DNA from: Lycocorax pyrrhopterus obiensis
Lineage: Eukaryota > Chordata > Aves > Passeriformes > Paradisaeidae
Reading direction: 5' to 3'
NCBI GenBank assembly: GCA_014706295.1
Contig: JACSVZ010000013.1
Coordinates: 1,577,231 to 1,641,230 of the forward strand
Length of the DNA stretch: 64,000 bases
How positions within the stretch are numbered: the first letter of the stretch is position 1; each line of letters opens with the position of its first letter. This document shows, piece by piece, positions 1 to 12,100 of the stretch. The notes beneath the pieces were generated by a model. The model ran no database searches and was not told the origin of the DNA. It worked only from the letters and a program-made list of their open reading frames with translations. The position numbers and the translations under genes were made by a program.

Positions 1-2040
1 CTGTCAAAGGATACATTTCCCATTAAAATAGGAAGGGAGCACAAGGAAATGTGTTTGGAATGAGGATGGCTGATATCAGGCAGAAGGGGGTCCTGGTTCC
101 TGTGTCCTCCACCACCCCCAAGGCAGCCTCAGAACCTCCCCTGAGATAATTTTGGGGTATTTTGCACAATCTTCTGGATTTGCTCTGGATTCGGTGCCCT
201 CCCCCCTCCAAAATCCCTCTTTTGAGGGAGGATCAGGACATTTCTTGGCACTGCCAACACCAAGCAAAGCCAGCCAGTGACTCCCCGCAGGATTTTTTCC
301 CCTCTGTGCCCTCAGCTCATCAAACCCAGGTGCCTTTGTCATCTTCTCTCCTCTTCCATAAAGATCTTGGTGCCAGGAGAAGGGATCCAGGTGAAAACTG
401 ATGGGAGGCTGTGGATTGTTGGGAGATTGATAGGACAGTGTGGAAACAGGGAAAGGAAACAAATACCCTGGGTACTGTAAGAGATCCGTGAATTAATTCA
501 TTGGGCAGAATTAATGAATGTTTGTGCTCCCTCCTCTGTCCTTCCAGCTGAAGGAGCTCATGGATATCAAATAAATGGGAATTAAATGGGATATAACAGA
601 TGCTGGGATCTGTTGGAATTTACCTCCCCATTTCATACCAGGAGTGGAAGAATTGTTGGGTTTGATATCAAGAGGGAGAAGAAAGCCGAGCAAGGAGGGA
701 AGAGGTGCAGGGCAGACACTCCATCCCTCCTTTGCTTCCTGGAGCATTCTCAGGGATTTATTTGGGAGAAACGCATGGAGCAGCAGCTGTGCAGTGAAGG
801 ATGTGCTTCCTATCCCTTCCAAAATCCCTTTGGGAGGCGTTAACGAGGCTTTTCACTCTGGGGAGTGGCTGAGGAGGCTGCCGTGGAGTCCCACATCCTG
901 CATGTAAATGGATAAACACAGCAATCCAGGCAGCTCCCCTCCAGCAGGGTGGCTTCCCTAAAAAAGAGCACCCGGCTTTCCTAGGAAAAGGGCAGGAGCT
1001 TATGGAACCACTGCAGCTTTTTCTTACTTTGAAAATGCTGGGCAGCCTTCAAAGGCAGCCGCTTCCCTGAAGCAGTGCCAGGGCTGGAATGGAACCACTG
1101 GAATTCCTCATCCTTAAACCAGCAGGCAGGTGAAGGAGATGGGAAGTGGGAAGGATTTGTCATAGTCCCAAAACAACCAGGGTAATTCCATGGATGATTT
1201 CTCCTTCTGAACCAAGTCTGGAAACCCAAATATTTTGGTTAAAGACCACAGCAGGGAACATTGCAGCACTTCCTGGGGTGTGAGGCTGAGATCTCAGATT
1301 CCCATTTTCCTCTGTAGCCTGGCCTTTAAGAGGGAGGCTGGGCTTGAATCCTGAGCCATGGGCATCATCCCTGACAGAGCTGGGAAGTGCTGGATGCTCT
1401 GGAAAAAAGTCATGGATCAGAGCAGAAAAAATATCAGCAGGAAGGTGAATTAGGGATTATGTTGTGCCTGCTTTGGAAAAGCTGCATGTTCCCACTGCCT
1501 CACCTTTCACGGCAGCCCCAAAGGTGCCACCAGGATCAGGTGTTGGTTTAGCAGGAAAAGGTGGATTTTTCCAGAAAGAAAGAAGCTTCTGTCACTTTTC
1601 TCCTGTGCTGCAGCTTCCCCAGAGCCTGGATCAGCACAAGCTCCTCACTCCTCTTCCTCCCCCTCAGCCACCAGCCTGGCAGACATGGAGCTGACTCATC
1701 CCACTGAGTTCTCTGGGAGCATCCCAATCCCTGACAGGGTCCAGGTGGAGCTGTGGGTCAGGGCTGAGAGAGGTGCTGGGGAAAATTCTCCTCTCTGGCT
1801 GCCAGCCCTGAACCCACGGCTTGTCCTCAGCCCAGTTTATCCAGCTGGAGGAGGATTTGTGTCTGGAAGTCGATGAATTCTGGGAAAAAATAGCCACTGA
1901 CAAGATTCTTTATCTTGCAAAACAGCCAAGGCTGGAAGGTTCCTGGGTTTGATGAAGGAAGCTTCTAAAATTTTGTCTAATAAACACAAGTAACACATGC
2001 ACAGATACAAGAAGTCCTGACATTAAAGCTTGAATTCCTC
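1..2040. other. intergenic, downstream of LEPR; nothing recognised
   Basis: No exon-like open stretch flanked by splice sites and no clear repeat. Open frames are short and random-looking. Confidence 0.6.
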
Positions 2041-2044
2041 ATGG

Positions 2045-2265
2045 AATAGAATCCTGGAATGGTTTGGGTTGGGAGGGACCTCAGGGATCATCCAGTCCCC
2101 GTTCCATGGACAGGGACACCTTCCACTATCCCAGGTTGCTCCAGCCTGGCCTTGGATGCTTCCAGGGATGGGAAACTGTGCCAGGGCCTCCCCACCCTCC
2201 CAGGGAGGTCTGGGAAGTGCACAGGGAAGGGATTTTCCTCACTGCAAAGAGCTCAGTTAATCAAC
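2045..2265 (-). mobile_element. CR1 LINE 3' fragment
   Basis: Begins GGAATGGTTTGGGTTGGGAG, the reverse complement of the CR1 3' end, and continues through the dead-copy landmarks GACACCTTCCACTATCCCAG and GTGCCAGGGCCTCCCC. 5'-truncated. Confidence 0.9.
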
Positions 2266-2744
2266 ATCAGTTCCCTAAAACCACACCAAAGCAGTGGCCA
2301 TAAAGACTTTAGTCCCTAATCCTAGGATTGGTTTTTTTGGAGTGGGAAAAAGGATCTCAAATTGGCAGGAAAGTTTCCACTGTCTTTTTGCCTACAAAAA
2401 AAACCAGAGCAGATTTTTGAAACAACAAGAAACCCTTCTGTATTTTAGGCTGACAGCCCTGGCTTGTGTTTCTGGGTGCTGTCACCACTGAAAGGGTCTG
2501 GGCAGGTGACACAAAGCAGGACTTGCAGGGAAATAATCTTCAGATCTCCTGAATGTCCATCTCTGCAGTTTTAACCTCCCTATTTCAGCCAGAGAGGCCG
2601 CAGAGCTCCGAGGGGTTCTGAGCAATCTCTCCCACCTCCAGACAGGGAATTGGAGTGGAGTCCTCACAGGAATGAGGGCAGGGCTCCTGCTTCAACATCT
2701 ATTTTCACATCAACTGATGGGAAAAAGAGAAAAAGGCTCCCACA

Positions 2745-3182
2745 GTTATAAAACCACAGAATCCTGGAATCATTAATCTTGGAAAAGTCCTCTGAGACCA
2801 TCGAGTCCAATTGTTTCCCAGCAAGGCCAAGGCCACCACTGCCCCATGTCCCCAAGTGCCACATCCACACGGCTTTGAAATCCCTCCAGGGACAGGGACT
2901 CAGCCCTGCCCTGGGCAGCTGTGCCAGGGCTGGACAGCCTTTTCCAGGAAGAAATTTTCCATAATATCCAACCCGAGCCTCCCCTGGCCCAGCCTGAGGC
3001 CGTTCCCTCTCCTCCTGTCCCTGTTCCCTGGGAGCAGAGCCCGACCCCCCCCGGCTGCCCCCTCCTGTCAGGGAGTTGTGCAGAGCCACAAGGTCCCCCC
3101 TGAGCCTCCTTTTCTCCAGGCTGAGCCCCTTTCCCAGCTCCCTCAGCCGCTCCTGGGGCTCCAGACCCTTCCCAGCTCCAAG
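2745..3182 (-). mobile_element. CR1 LINE 3' fragment, the longest here
   Basis: About 440 bp, from CACAGAATCCTGGAATCATT to CTCCAGACCCTTCCCAGCTC. It reaches further 5' than the other copies and includes the CR1 segment that resembles the 52-bp minisatellite unit at 35,122. Confidence 0.9.
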
Positions 3183-3354
3183 ACAAGCAGCAACTAAAAC
3201 GATGTTTTTACTTTCAGAGCACATTCAAAACGCTGCTGACTGAACACAAAAAGAAACCCAACATCCTTCACTTCAGCTGGAGCTGTTGGAAGAAATCTCT
3301 CTGGAACCATCTCCTGCTCCAGCCAGAAGCTGTTTCCAGGGTGTGTGGGACGGC

Positions 3355-3400
3355 TCAGGGGGCAGAAATGGGGATCAGGGGGCAGAAATGGGGATCAGGG
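3355..3400. repeat. 20-bp tandem repeat
   Basis: TCAGGGGGCAGAAATGGGGA twice without mismatch, plus TCAGGG. Confidence 0.9.
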
Positions 3401-3456
3401 CTGAGTCCATCACTGTCCCTGATGGTCCCTGTGCTCAGGAGGGAGTTGGTCCCCCC

Positions 3457-3515
3457 CCAGCTGGAGTTTTCCTGACCATCCAGCTGGAGTTTTCCCGACC
3501 ACCCAGCTGGAGCAG
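3457..3515. repeat. 23-bp tandem repeat
   Basis: CCAGCTGGAGTTTTCC plus GACCAY, twice, with a third partial unit CCAGCTGGAG. It begins 57 bp after the 20-bp repeat. Confidence 0.88.
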
Positions 3516-3784
3516 AGGGATTCCAAGCTGTTCCTGCCAACAGCAGCTGGTCTCCGACAAGCTTCTGACATTAGGCAGGCACAAGATTAAATAATTCTTT
3601 CCCTGCCAGATCTTTAATCATCGTTGGAAGCTCGAAAGGAGGCTCTGAGTGCTCCTTTGCAGCCTGCTCTGGGTCTCCTGCCCACCTGGGGTTGTGTGTC
3701 CCACATGGATTTGGGAGATGTAACAGAGAGCTGTTCCTTGGCTTTCCCATCCCATCCATTCACAGAATTCTAAAATCCCATTCA

Positions 3785-3895
3785 CAGAATTCACGGAATT
3801 CTAAAGTTCCACAACGGTTTGGGTTTGGATGGAGCTCAAAGCCCATCTCATTCCACCCAGGGCATGGGACACCTTCCACCAGCCCAGGCTGCTCC
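3785..3895 (-). mobile_element. short CR1 3' fragment
   Basis: ACAACGGTTTGGGTTTGGAT through GACACCTTCCACCAGCCCAG; a diverged, strongly truncated copy. Confidence 0.75.
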
Positions 3896-4049
3896 TTCTC
3901 CTTCGCCAGGCGCTGGATCCACAGGGAAATGAGTTTCTTTGCTGGGAAAGCTCTGGGAAAGTAGCACCGGGCAGGTTTGTGTTTGTCACCTGTCCCTAAC
4001 TCTCCTCGTGGATTTGAAGGCACAAACGCTGCTTTTCAAGTGATTTTCA

Positions 4050-4520
4050 GGGATAGGAAATGAGCTTCATTTGCATCCCGAAAGGGCCCAGCCAGGACGA
4101 CGGGAAAAGGGGGGAAAGGGGCGTTGTGTGTGAAAAAGGGTAAAAAAGGCCAGACAAGACCCTTTAATTAGCTCTGAACTGCAGAGGTGGCACCGCAGTG
4201 ACCTTTATCTCTCACAGGCCCCCAGACCTCGCTGGCCACGGCTTTTCATCACCATTCGCAGCCCCCCCGGGCTGTCCCTCCCTCCATCCCTCTGCATCCC
4301 GTGTTTTCCCATTCATTCCGTCCCAGCAGGACGCTGCATTATTCCAGGAGCCATCAAGGCTGTTTTGCAGCTTCCTAGGGAGAGGCTCTCAGCGCCTGGC
4401 CCTGCTCTGCTGCTGACAGCTCCGGCACAAGCAGCTCCTGACGGGGAGTCATTAATTAGCGGCTCCCACAGACAATTCCCTATTTTTTGTTTGGGATCGT
4501 TAGCGAGCACAATGGCACCT
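4050..4520. promoter_or_regulatory. candidate conserved enhancer-like element downstream of LEPR
   Basis: A non-repetitive stretch between CR1 fragments containing an exact POU octamer (ATTTGCAT, 4069-4076), two TAATTA homeodomain sites (TTTAATTAG 4163-4171 and ATTAATTAGC 4451-4460) and a SOX-like ACAATGG (4509-4515). Enhancer function is inferred from motif clustering only. Confidence 0.3.
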
Positions 4521-4939
4521 GCCAAAGCCGCGGTTTTCCAGCCGCAAGGATGCTGTGGCTTTCCGGTTTGGCTCTTCCTGAAAGGAATTTGGGGGGTTTT
4601 GGGCTCTTTTAGTGTTCCTGGGGCTGTGTGCCAGCGCTGCAGTGTCCTTGTCAACAGCAGGATCTGGGTGCTGGGTCAGGTGCTGAAATCCCGGTGTTTT
4701 ACTCGGAAAAACCTGGATGCACACCCCAAACAGATTTAATTCAAACCTTGACACAAGTCGCTTTCCCAGCAGAAGGAAGATTGGAGGAATGGGATCCTTC
4801 CTCTTGCAGAAATTCCCACCAGAAACCTGCATTTTAATTCCCTTTTCTCCAACAGGGAACACGACATCTGCAATATCCACGGCAAAAGCAGGGCCTCGGT
4901 AAGGATTTGAAGGATGTATTGATCCCTTCTGTGCTTTAA

Positions 4940-5015
4940 AATCAGGGAATGATGGAATGGCCCGGCTCGGAAGGGACCTTAAAGATCACCTAGTTCCAAA
5001 TCCCTGGCGCAGGAA
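4940..5015 (-). mobile_element. short CR1 3' fragment
   Basis: GATGGAATGGCCCGGCTCGG followed by AAGGGACCTTAAAGATCACC; only the terminal 75 bp or so remain. Confidence 0.7.
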
Positions 5016-5364
5016 ATGCTCTGAGCACAGCCCAGGATGCTGGAGGACTTTCTTGTCCCAGGAGCTCATGGAAAACACGGATTTCACTCCTTTCCCATGG
5101 AGCTGTGGCTATAAAAGAAATGCCTAAAGGGGCGATTTTACCTTCTTTGTGCTTATTTAAAGGCAAACCCCTCCCCCAGCAGCCCCCACCAAAGCAGGTG
5201 TGGATTTCCTGGGAAAACCCAACTTTCTGTGTGTTCACCTCCATTGATCCTTCTTCCCCTCCAGCAAAGCCCACTGGCATCCCAGGACTTTTCCTTATGT
5301 ATCCCAAGATCAGTGATCCATTGTTCCCAAACTCGCGGGCAGGGAGGTGCCACCCAGGCTCTGT

Positions 5365-5526
5365 GGAATCCCCAGGAGTTGTCCCATCCCTGGAAGTGCC
5401 CCAGGCCAGGTTGGACAGAGCTTGGAGCAGCCTGGGACAGTGGAAGGTGTCCCTGCCCATGGCAGGGCGTGGAATGGGATGGGATTTAAGGTCCCTCCCA
5501 ACCCAAACCATTCTGGGACTCTAAAA
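5365..5526 (+). mobile_element. CR1 LINE 3' fragment
   Basis: Sense orientation: CCCTGGAAGTGCCCCAGGCC, CCTGGGACAGTGGAAGGTGT, ending CCCAACCCAAACCATTCTGG. Confidence 0.9.
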
Positions 5527-5529
5527 CAT

Positions 5530-7645
5530 GAAAATCAGTTTTTTGCTGCTTCGAACATCAATCCCAGATTTAAAAAAAAAAGGGGGGGGGAATTTAACTG
5601 TAGCTGCAAGTGACATGGAAAAGGAAAAATGACATGTTTGATTCATTTTCTTACATAAATGAGCTGCACTCTTGAATGCTCTTCAAAAGGAATCTGCAGG
5701 ATCTTAATTTGTACTTCAGAAGCTGCACACGGTTCCTAAAATTGTTTGGTTCAAACTGAAAAGGCCTTTCCTGCTGAGTGTGAGGCCACGGCCAAAAAAT
5801 CCCATTTCTCTGCAAAATGCCCAGATTCCCTGGGAATTGGCTCAGGGTTGTTTGTGGCACAGGAACGTTTCTGGAGAAGCAGCAACATTTTCCCTGTGAA
5901 GGAAACAGAAACTGTGCTGGGTCACTCCTGTGGCTGCTCTTGGGATGCTCCCAAATGCAATTCCACAGGTTCCTCTTCCCTCCCCACGCCCAGGGGCAGG
6001 TGAGTCCCTCTGGATGTGCCAGGCACCGAGCCCAGGAGTGGCGCTGGCTGGAGGAGACCCCTCAGGGCAGAGCTGGAGGTGAAGATCATCCCTTGAAACC
6101 CATTTTTCCCCCAGGGCCTCTTCTCCCAGCGCAGATCCCGGCATGACCCTGTTCCCTACTTTCTCCCTGGTTCTTGGCAGGGCTTTCCCAGCTCTCCTGC
6201 CAAGATGCAGCCGGAGCCCGGGAGAGGCAGCGAGCACAGACTCCCTGCTCCAGACATTTTCAAGGACAGCTCCTGGAACAAAGGCCCTTCCAGCCCTCCC
6301 TGGGGTGACACCTGTGTCCCTTGCAGTTGTTCTGGAATGAGTGGGAGCTTCTTCAGGCTCCGACGAAAATTTCCTTACCTTCCAAAATCCCCAGGTACTG
6401 CCCATTCCCACCTCCAGCTCAGCCAGCAATAAGCCAAGGAGATTTTGCTCCTGTGGCTGGAAACAGCGATCCCCCATGGCTTGGGAAGGGCTCAGCTGTG
6501 GGAAACAACCTGACCTGAAACTGAGGGAAAAAATAATGATGGAAAATAACCAGCCCCAGCTCCCGATTTTCCCTCCCCGAGGCAGCTGCTGCCTGGGGGA
6601 GTGGCCGGAGCCGTAACCGGAGCCAGAGGCAGCAGATGGAGGGTTCAGGATATGCAGATTTTGGCTTTCTGTGGGAGCACAGTGAGGTGAGGAGCAGGAT
6701 TGAATGTCCCTTCCATCGGGATGGAAATGCCAGCCTGGGAGGCAGTTTTAGGAATTATTTATGGAGCTGTGGCCTGCCCTGTGCTGTGGGTCAGCACCTG
6801 GATTTGCAGCACCCTCAGGAACACTGGGATTGCGGATGGGGTGTGGAACGGATTCGATCCCTTGGTTCCACGCTGATCACACCAAAATCTTCTCTTTTTG
6901 CTGAAGCAGCTCAGATTTGCTGCACTTCCTGCAGGATTTTTGCAGAGGAGATCCATTTGTTTTCCTGAGGAGCACCACCTGCTCTGGCCATTGGGAAAAT
7001 CATGGAATGGCAGCGGGAGGACGGGCTGGGCTCCCAAAGGAGGTGAAACCTGGGAATCTGCCAGTGTCCACTGAGGGAAGACCTCCTGCACATCTCCTAA
7101 CTCCTGCATTTCCCATTCCCCAGGAAAGCCTTCCCTGGTCCCTCAGCCGATCATTCCCATGGTTAATGCTCTCCCTGTCCTTATGGAATTACTGGGAAAG
7201 AACTGTGCAGGCTAAAATCAACATCAGCTTTTTATTTCTTGGGAAAGATGATTTTCAAACACAACCAAATCGTTTTCCTGGACCCTTCCATTAAAGCATC
7301 ACTCCATTCTCCAGAGAGCTAGGCTCTCCTGTCCCTTCCCAACAGCAGGAAGTGAATCCCAAATCCAGCATCCACCACAGCTTTCCCCTGGAATGCTCCA
7401 GGAACCTGCAGGTTTATCTCCAATCACAGTGCCACGTTTTGGTTCCTAACACAAAACAGGTTTTAATTCCTCACCCCACACAGCATTCTGGAAACCATCA
7501 GCCCCACAAGAGCCAGGTCAGCAGCTTAACAAAAACCAGCAGTGGGGTTCTGTGTGTTAAGCTGGGCTTAAATTCACCCTTGCTTTGTTTTTTGCTATCA
7601 TCGGTTTTGCCCTTTTGGTTTTGTCCCTCTGAAGTCTGACAGAAA
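5530..7645. other. intergenic, downstream of LEPR; nothing recognised
   Basis: Unique-looking sequence. The longest open stretch (5842-6477, minus, 211 codons) shows no family resemblance and lies in locally GC-richer DNA, where stop codons are rarer. Confidence 0.55.
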
Positions 7646-8380
7646 TTTATTCTTTGGAATACACAATAAATTCATCCTTCTCGTCTCCTCAAAATAGATC
7701 TCTGAAAAGGCAGGTGTAGAAAAATATTTATGAACTATGAAATAAAAAAAGAGTAGCTTTGGCTTGCAAATAGGCGTGGGTTTGTTTTCCTGCTTATGCC
7801 AGAAAATCCAGACCTGGTTTTCCTCCCACCTGAGGCTTCCTGGCAGGGTTGTAGAGGCAAAGTGACTTCTCCAAGGCCATACAGCCAGGTTTGGATCCCC
7901 CAAAATCAAAAATGCAGGGTCCTTGGATCAAATTCCAGTCTTTTCTCCCATGGAATCTTAGGAAAGAGCTTGGGAAGAGATGTCACTCTAAAACTGCACC
8001 ATTTGGAATCTTGTGTTCAACAATAAAATGTGGATATTTCACTTTAAATACATTAATTTTATCCAATTAATGGAGACACAGGAATTCGGATTCTCTTCCT
8101 CTTCCTGCAGTACTGAGCCTTTCACTACTTGATCCATTCCTTCCAACCACGTCCAGGCTGACTCAGCGACACAAATCATTCCCAGGGAAATGGCACATTC
8201 CAGCTTTTCCCCCACATGAATATTTCAGCCCCCGGATCAGCTCACTCCCTGCTCTCTCACCCTTGGGGGCTCCAGGTGAAGCCCAAAACAGAACAAGCTG
8301 GAGAAATCAGGAGAGGGAAAATGGGGAATGCATCAACACCTGGAAACACTTCAGGAATACTGAATTTGGGGGTGATTATG
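7646..8380 (-). other. probable start of LEPR 3'UTR, with an AATAAA at 7651-7646
   Basis: Sequence downstream of the LEPR stop is non-coding. The first AATAAA I see on the minus strand is at 7651-7646, which would give a 3'UTR of about 735 nt. This is inference only; a later signal may be used, for example near 7231. Confidence 0.35.
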
Positions 8381-9163
8381 TCACATTTTCTCCGTGGCCT
8401 CCTGCCCTTTGGATGTAGCCATCCGGAACTGGGGAACATAGGGAACAGTGGCTTTAGGCTTGAGGCTGCTTTGGAGAAACTCCTTGACATTTGCTGGGAT
8501 GTGCTGGAGAACCTTCCCCTCCGAGAGCAGATCCGTGGTTTGGAGCTGACACATCCCCCCGGAACTGCCTGCCAGGAACGTGTCCCTTCCTCCCTTTTCC
8601 AGGGGCGTTATCCCGAGGTAGTACAGGCTCCGCTCAGCGCTGCCGGGGAAAGCGTCATCCGAAGGCTCCGAGAATCCCTCTGAGGAAACCAGGGAGAGAG
8701 CCCTGCTGGGCTGCCAGCCGGGGGAGCCGGGGAACACCAGGAATGCCCCGTTCCCCACCTCCCAAGCGCCACTGGAGAAGGCCCCTAAAACTACGGAATC
8801 CTCCGCTAGGAAGCACCGATCGAAACAACTCCTTGGATTCGTTTTCCGTCGGCAAAGCCCACTGGATTGGGAATTACTGATGACAGTGGCATATCTGAGG
8901 TCACACTGAGCCGTGGTTTCTCCATCCTGGGAGCTCCTGGAGAAGCTGCTGCCCTGGAAGTGGCTGCTGGAGCACGCGGAGTCACATTCCGACTCCTGGG
9001 GGGTTGGAAACATGGAATCAATTCCTAAAAAATCTCGTGGCTCTTCTTTTTCCAAGGCTTTGGTGACACTGATGTCTTCCAGCATGATCTCTGCCTCCAG
9101 GAGAAGAGGCTCAAATGACATTGGCTCGGGATGCTTGGCAAAGAGATGCTCCAGAGTTTCAGG
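8381..9163 (-). CDS. LEPR: LEPR last coding exon: long-form signalling tail
   Basis: 783 nt, residues 872-1131 plus TGA at 8383-8381. It starts [11 protein letters not shown]. Three tyrosine motifs survive in the mammalian order: [10 protein letters not shown] (Y962, the SHP2/SOCS3 site, equivalent to mammalian Y985), SLYYLGIT (Y1052/1053, the STAT5 site, Y1077) and YVPQF (Y1113, the STAT3 YXXQ site, Y1138). Sequence between the motifs is strongly diverged and serine-rich. The C-terminus stops 15 residues after YVPQ, without the CDLTV end I recall for human LEPR. Confidence 0.97.
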   Translation of the reverse strand, partial: PETLEHLFAKHPEPMSFEPLLLEAEIMLEDISVTKALEKEEPRDFLGIDSMFPTPQESECDSACSSSHFQGSSFSRSSQDGETTAQCDLRYATVISNSQSSGLCRRKTNPRSCFDRCFLAEDSVVLGAFSSGAWEVGNGAFLVFPGSPGWQPSRALSLVSSEGFSEPSDDAFPGSAERSLYYLGITPLEKGGRDTFLAGSSGGMCQLQTTDLLSEGKVLQHIPANVKEFLQSSLKPKATVPYVPQFRMATSKGQEATEKM

Positions 9164-12100
9164 CTGGAAGAAAAGAGAGACTTTAAAGCTCGTTTATTAT
9201 GGAACAGCTTTATTTCCCTATCCAGCCTCTGGTTTTATGGATCACAGAACCCAACACCAAAGGTCATTCCCAGGACCCTGGAATTTTGCCACATCAAGCT
9301 CACACATCGTTTTTAAAGAATTTATAGTTGAAAATCCTCTACAACAAAATTTCCTCGACAGATTTAATCATTGATACACCAGCTGAAGTAACTTTCCCTG
9401 CTAGGATTGGATTATCCAGGTCAAATTCAGCCTTTCCGTAGGATTTTTGGAGCATTCCCACGTGAGTAGCAGCTGCTTGTTTGAGCTGAGTGAGAGAGAC
9501 ACCTTTATTTGGGAGAAAGGCAGGATTTACTGCTCCCTAATACATGCACGTGTAAATTATCCACCAGGATGAACTGACAGCAGCACGAGAGCTCCACGGA
9601 AAATTCCCTTGGATTTCCTAATGAATTCAGGACAAAACAGAAGAAACCCAGGTTTTTTGTGCATTAACAAACCATGTTTTACAGCAGGGAAGCTGCCAAA
9701 ATAATGAGGAAAATGTCAAAATAGCTGGAGTAGTGGGAAATTAAAGAGTAAAACTCGGGCTCTACTCAGCCCAGACTCGTTGTTGGTGACACGTGGGCCC
9801 TGAATTTGGGATTTGTCCCACACAACTCCATCACCTTCCCACACCAAAATGAGCAGGGAGCTTTTGAACAATGAAAATAATGTTTTTTCTCCTCATGCCC
9901 CTGGTTTATCCCTAATGGAGGTGTTTGTGTCCGTCCCCTCAGCCCAGCCCCTGCTCCACGGGCACCAAACGTGCATCAAACCCCTCCCAGCCAAGGCCAG
10001 GGGTGTTTTGGCAAAGGCCACCATCTGTCACCTCTGCCACGTCACTCAGGAAGAGCTGGCACATACTTATCACATCCAACGCATAATCCAGAGGCCTGGG
10101 AAATGGGAACCTCTGGATGGAGTGAACGGGGCTGGATTTCCACTGGAGACACATGGACAGAGCTGGAACAACAGCCCTGGGTGGGGGAAGCAGCGGCCCC
10201 AGGGAAACACAAACCTGCTGGAAATTAACTCCTTGTGCCCACGAGCAGTTCTTGGGGTTGGGAACATCCTCCCAGAGCAGCTTCTTCATCCTGAAATGTC
10301 AGGGAAATGCTGGGGTTGGCACTGTTCCCATAGGGGCTGCACTGTGCAGGGAAGGAATCTCTGCACTTTTATTTATCCACAGCACTGCGGCAATGAAATG
10401 ATCATTGAGAGATTATAAATGGCCCCAATTTAATGCAAAACATAAAGAAGGGACATTCCAGGTGGCAGTTTGGGAAAATACAAAGGGTACAGTCTGTGCT
10501 GAATGAGCCCAACCCACAGGGCCTGAAGGGGCTCCAGGAGAGCTGCAGAGGGGCTGGGGACAAGGGCTGGAGGGACAGGACACAGGGAATGGCTTCCCAC
10601 TGCCAGAGGGCAGGGATGGATGGGATATTGGGAAGGAATTGTTCCCTGGGAGGGTGGGCAGGCCCTGGCACAGGGTGCCCAACACCCCTGGCAGTGTCCC
10701 AGGCCAGGCTGGACGGGGCTTGGAGCAGCCTGGGACAGTGGAAGGTGTCCCTGGGGTGGGATGGGATGGGATTTAAGGTCCCTCCCCACCCAGACCAGTC
10801 TGGAACTCTGTGCCACCAGTTCAGCAGAGTGGCACCAGTGCAGCTGCACCACCTGGACTTTGGGATAACAAGGAACAAGGTACCTTGGGTGTGAAACCAG
10901 CAATGCTCCCAGCAGCAACACTGAGGTGGAAAAAACAATTGGCAGAACCACGTGGAGGCTGCCATTATTCCCAGTTTCAAATCCACCTGGAAATAAAGGA
11001 GTTCAGCTATTAATGCAGCAAAATAATTTGTCTGTGAGCAAATAGTTTGCAATAGGGAAATAACAAACAGTAGAAACAACAGCTTAGATAGGGAAACAAC
11101 CTTGAGCAACAGTTTTATTGCACATGGACAAACCTTTCCCTTGGGAATAAATAGACAAAAAAGGAATTATTTTAAATAGGAATTGAATCCCTCACTCAGC
11201 TCAGCCCACAGAGGGTTTTCAAATTAAAGCTGAAGCCTGTTCAGTTTGTAGGTTCACTACAATGACTTTATTACATGTTTTTCTGGTAAGACAGAGACTT
11301 TTGCATTTAAAGGTCACTTTGACTTCATAAAAGACACAGAAAAAGATCCTGTCAGTCACCTTTGGCAAACTGATCCGTGGCTCTGGCTTTGCCAACTCCT
11401 CCAGCAAACACAGGGTACAGGCTGAACTGGTACTTCTCGATCAGGATAAAGTGATCTGGAAAGGGGAAATCAGCCTTTGGAATCCACTGGCATCCAACTC
11501 TTAAACAATTCCCTCCACAGAGGCTCTGGTCACACACCCGAGTTCAGATCAGCCCAGAGAGGGCGATAATGGATCCATCTTTTATAGATCCCTACTTCAA
11601 TATCCCAAGATTAAAACTATTAATCCAGCATTATTCTGTCATGGAATGAACACCTCATGGAACTGCTGCAGTAATTTCTAAGGATAAAGTCAAAATGCAA
11701 AGGAAATGCACACATTAATTTGAATAATTAGCTGGTGTGTTCAATATTCCAGAACTAATTTTATTGTATTGCCACAAAATGAACTCACTCCAGAGCTTCA
11801 CTCTCTGTTAAACTGATTATTAATGCAACAGTCAATCCTCTAATGAGCATCAAAATTTGGTTTATTGGTGCTTACAATGAAAGTCATTAGAAACAGGAAA
11901 GGGGAAAAAGGGCTCAGAGCTCAGAAATTCTACATTTTTCTGTTCCACACCAATTAACATCATGAGTTTTATTTCCAAGCACACGCTCACCATAAATAAA
12001 ATATTTCCTGAGGTTTGGAGGAACTCGCAGCCATTTCATCTCCTCCTCTTTGTTCAGGTTCTTCCACTCAATCACAAAGGATGTGATCCCAGGGATTTGG

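Noticed and set aside
2664..3224. 186-codon open frame on the minus strand
   Set aside because: It lies almost entirely in a 5'-truncated CR1 fragment and does not encode CR1 proteins; the frame is incidental.
8216..9374. Plus-strand open frames opposite the LEPR tail
   Set aside because: Shadows of the real minus-strand LEPR exon.
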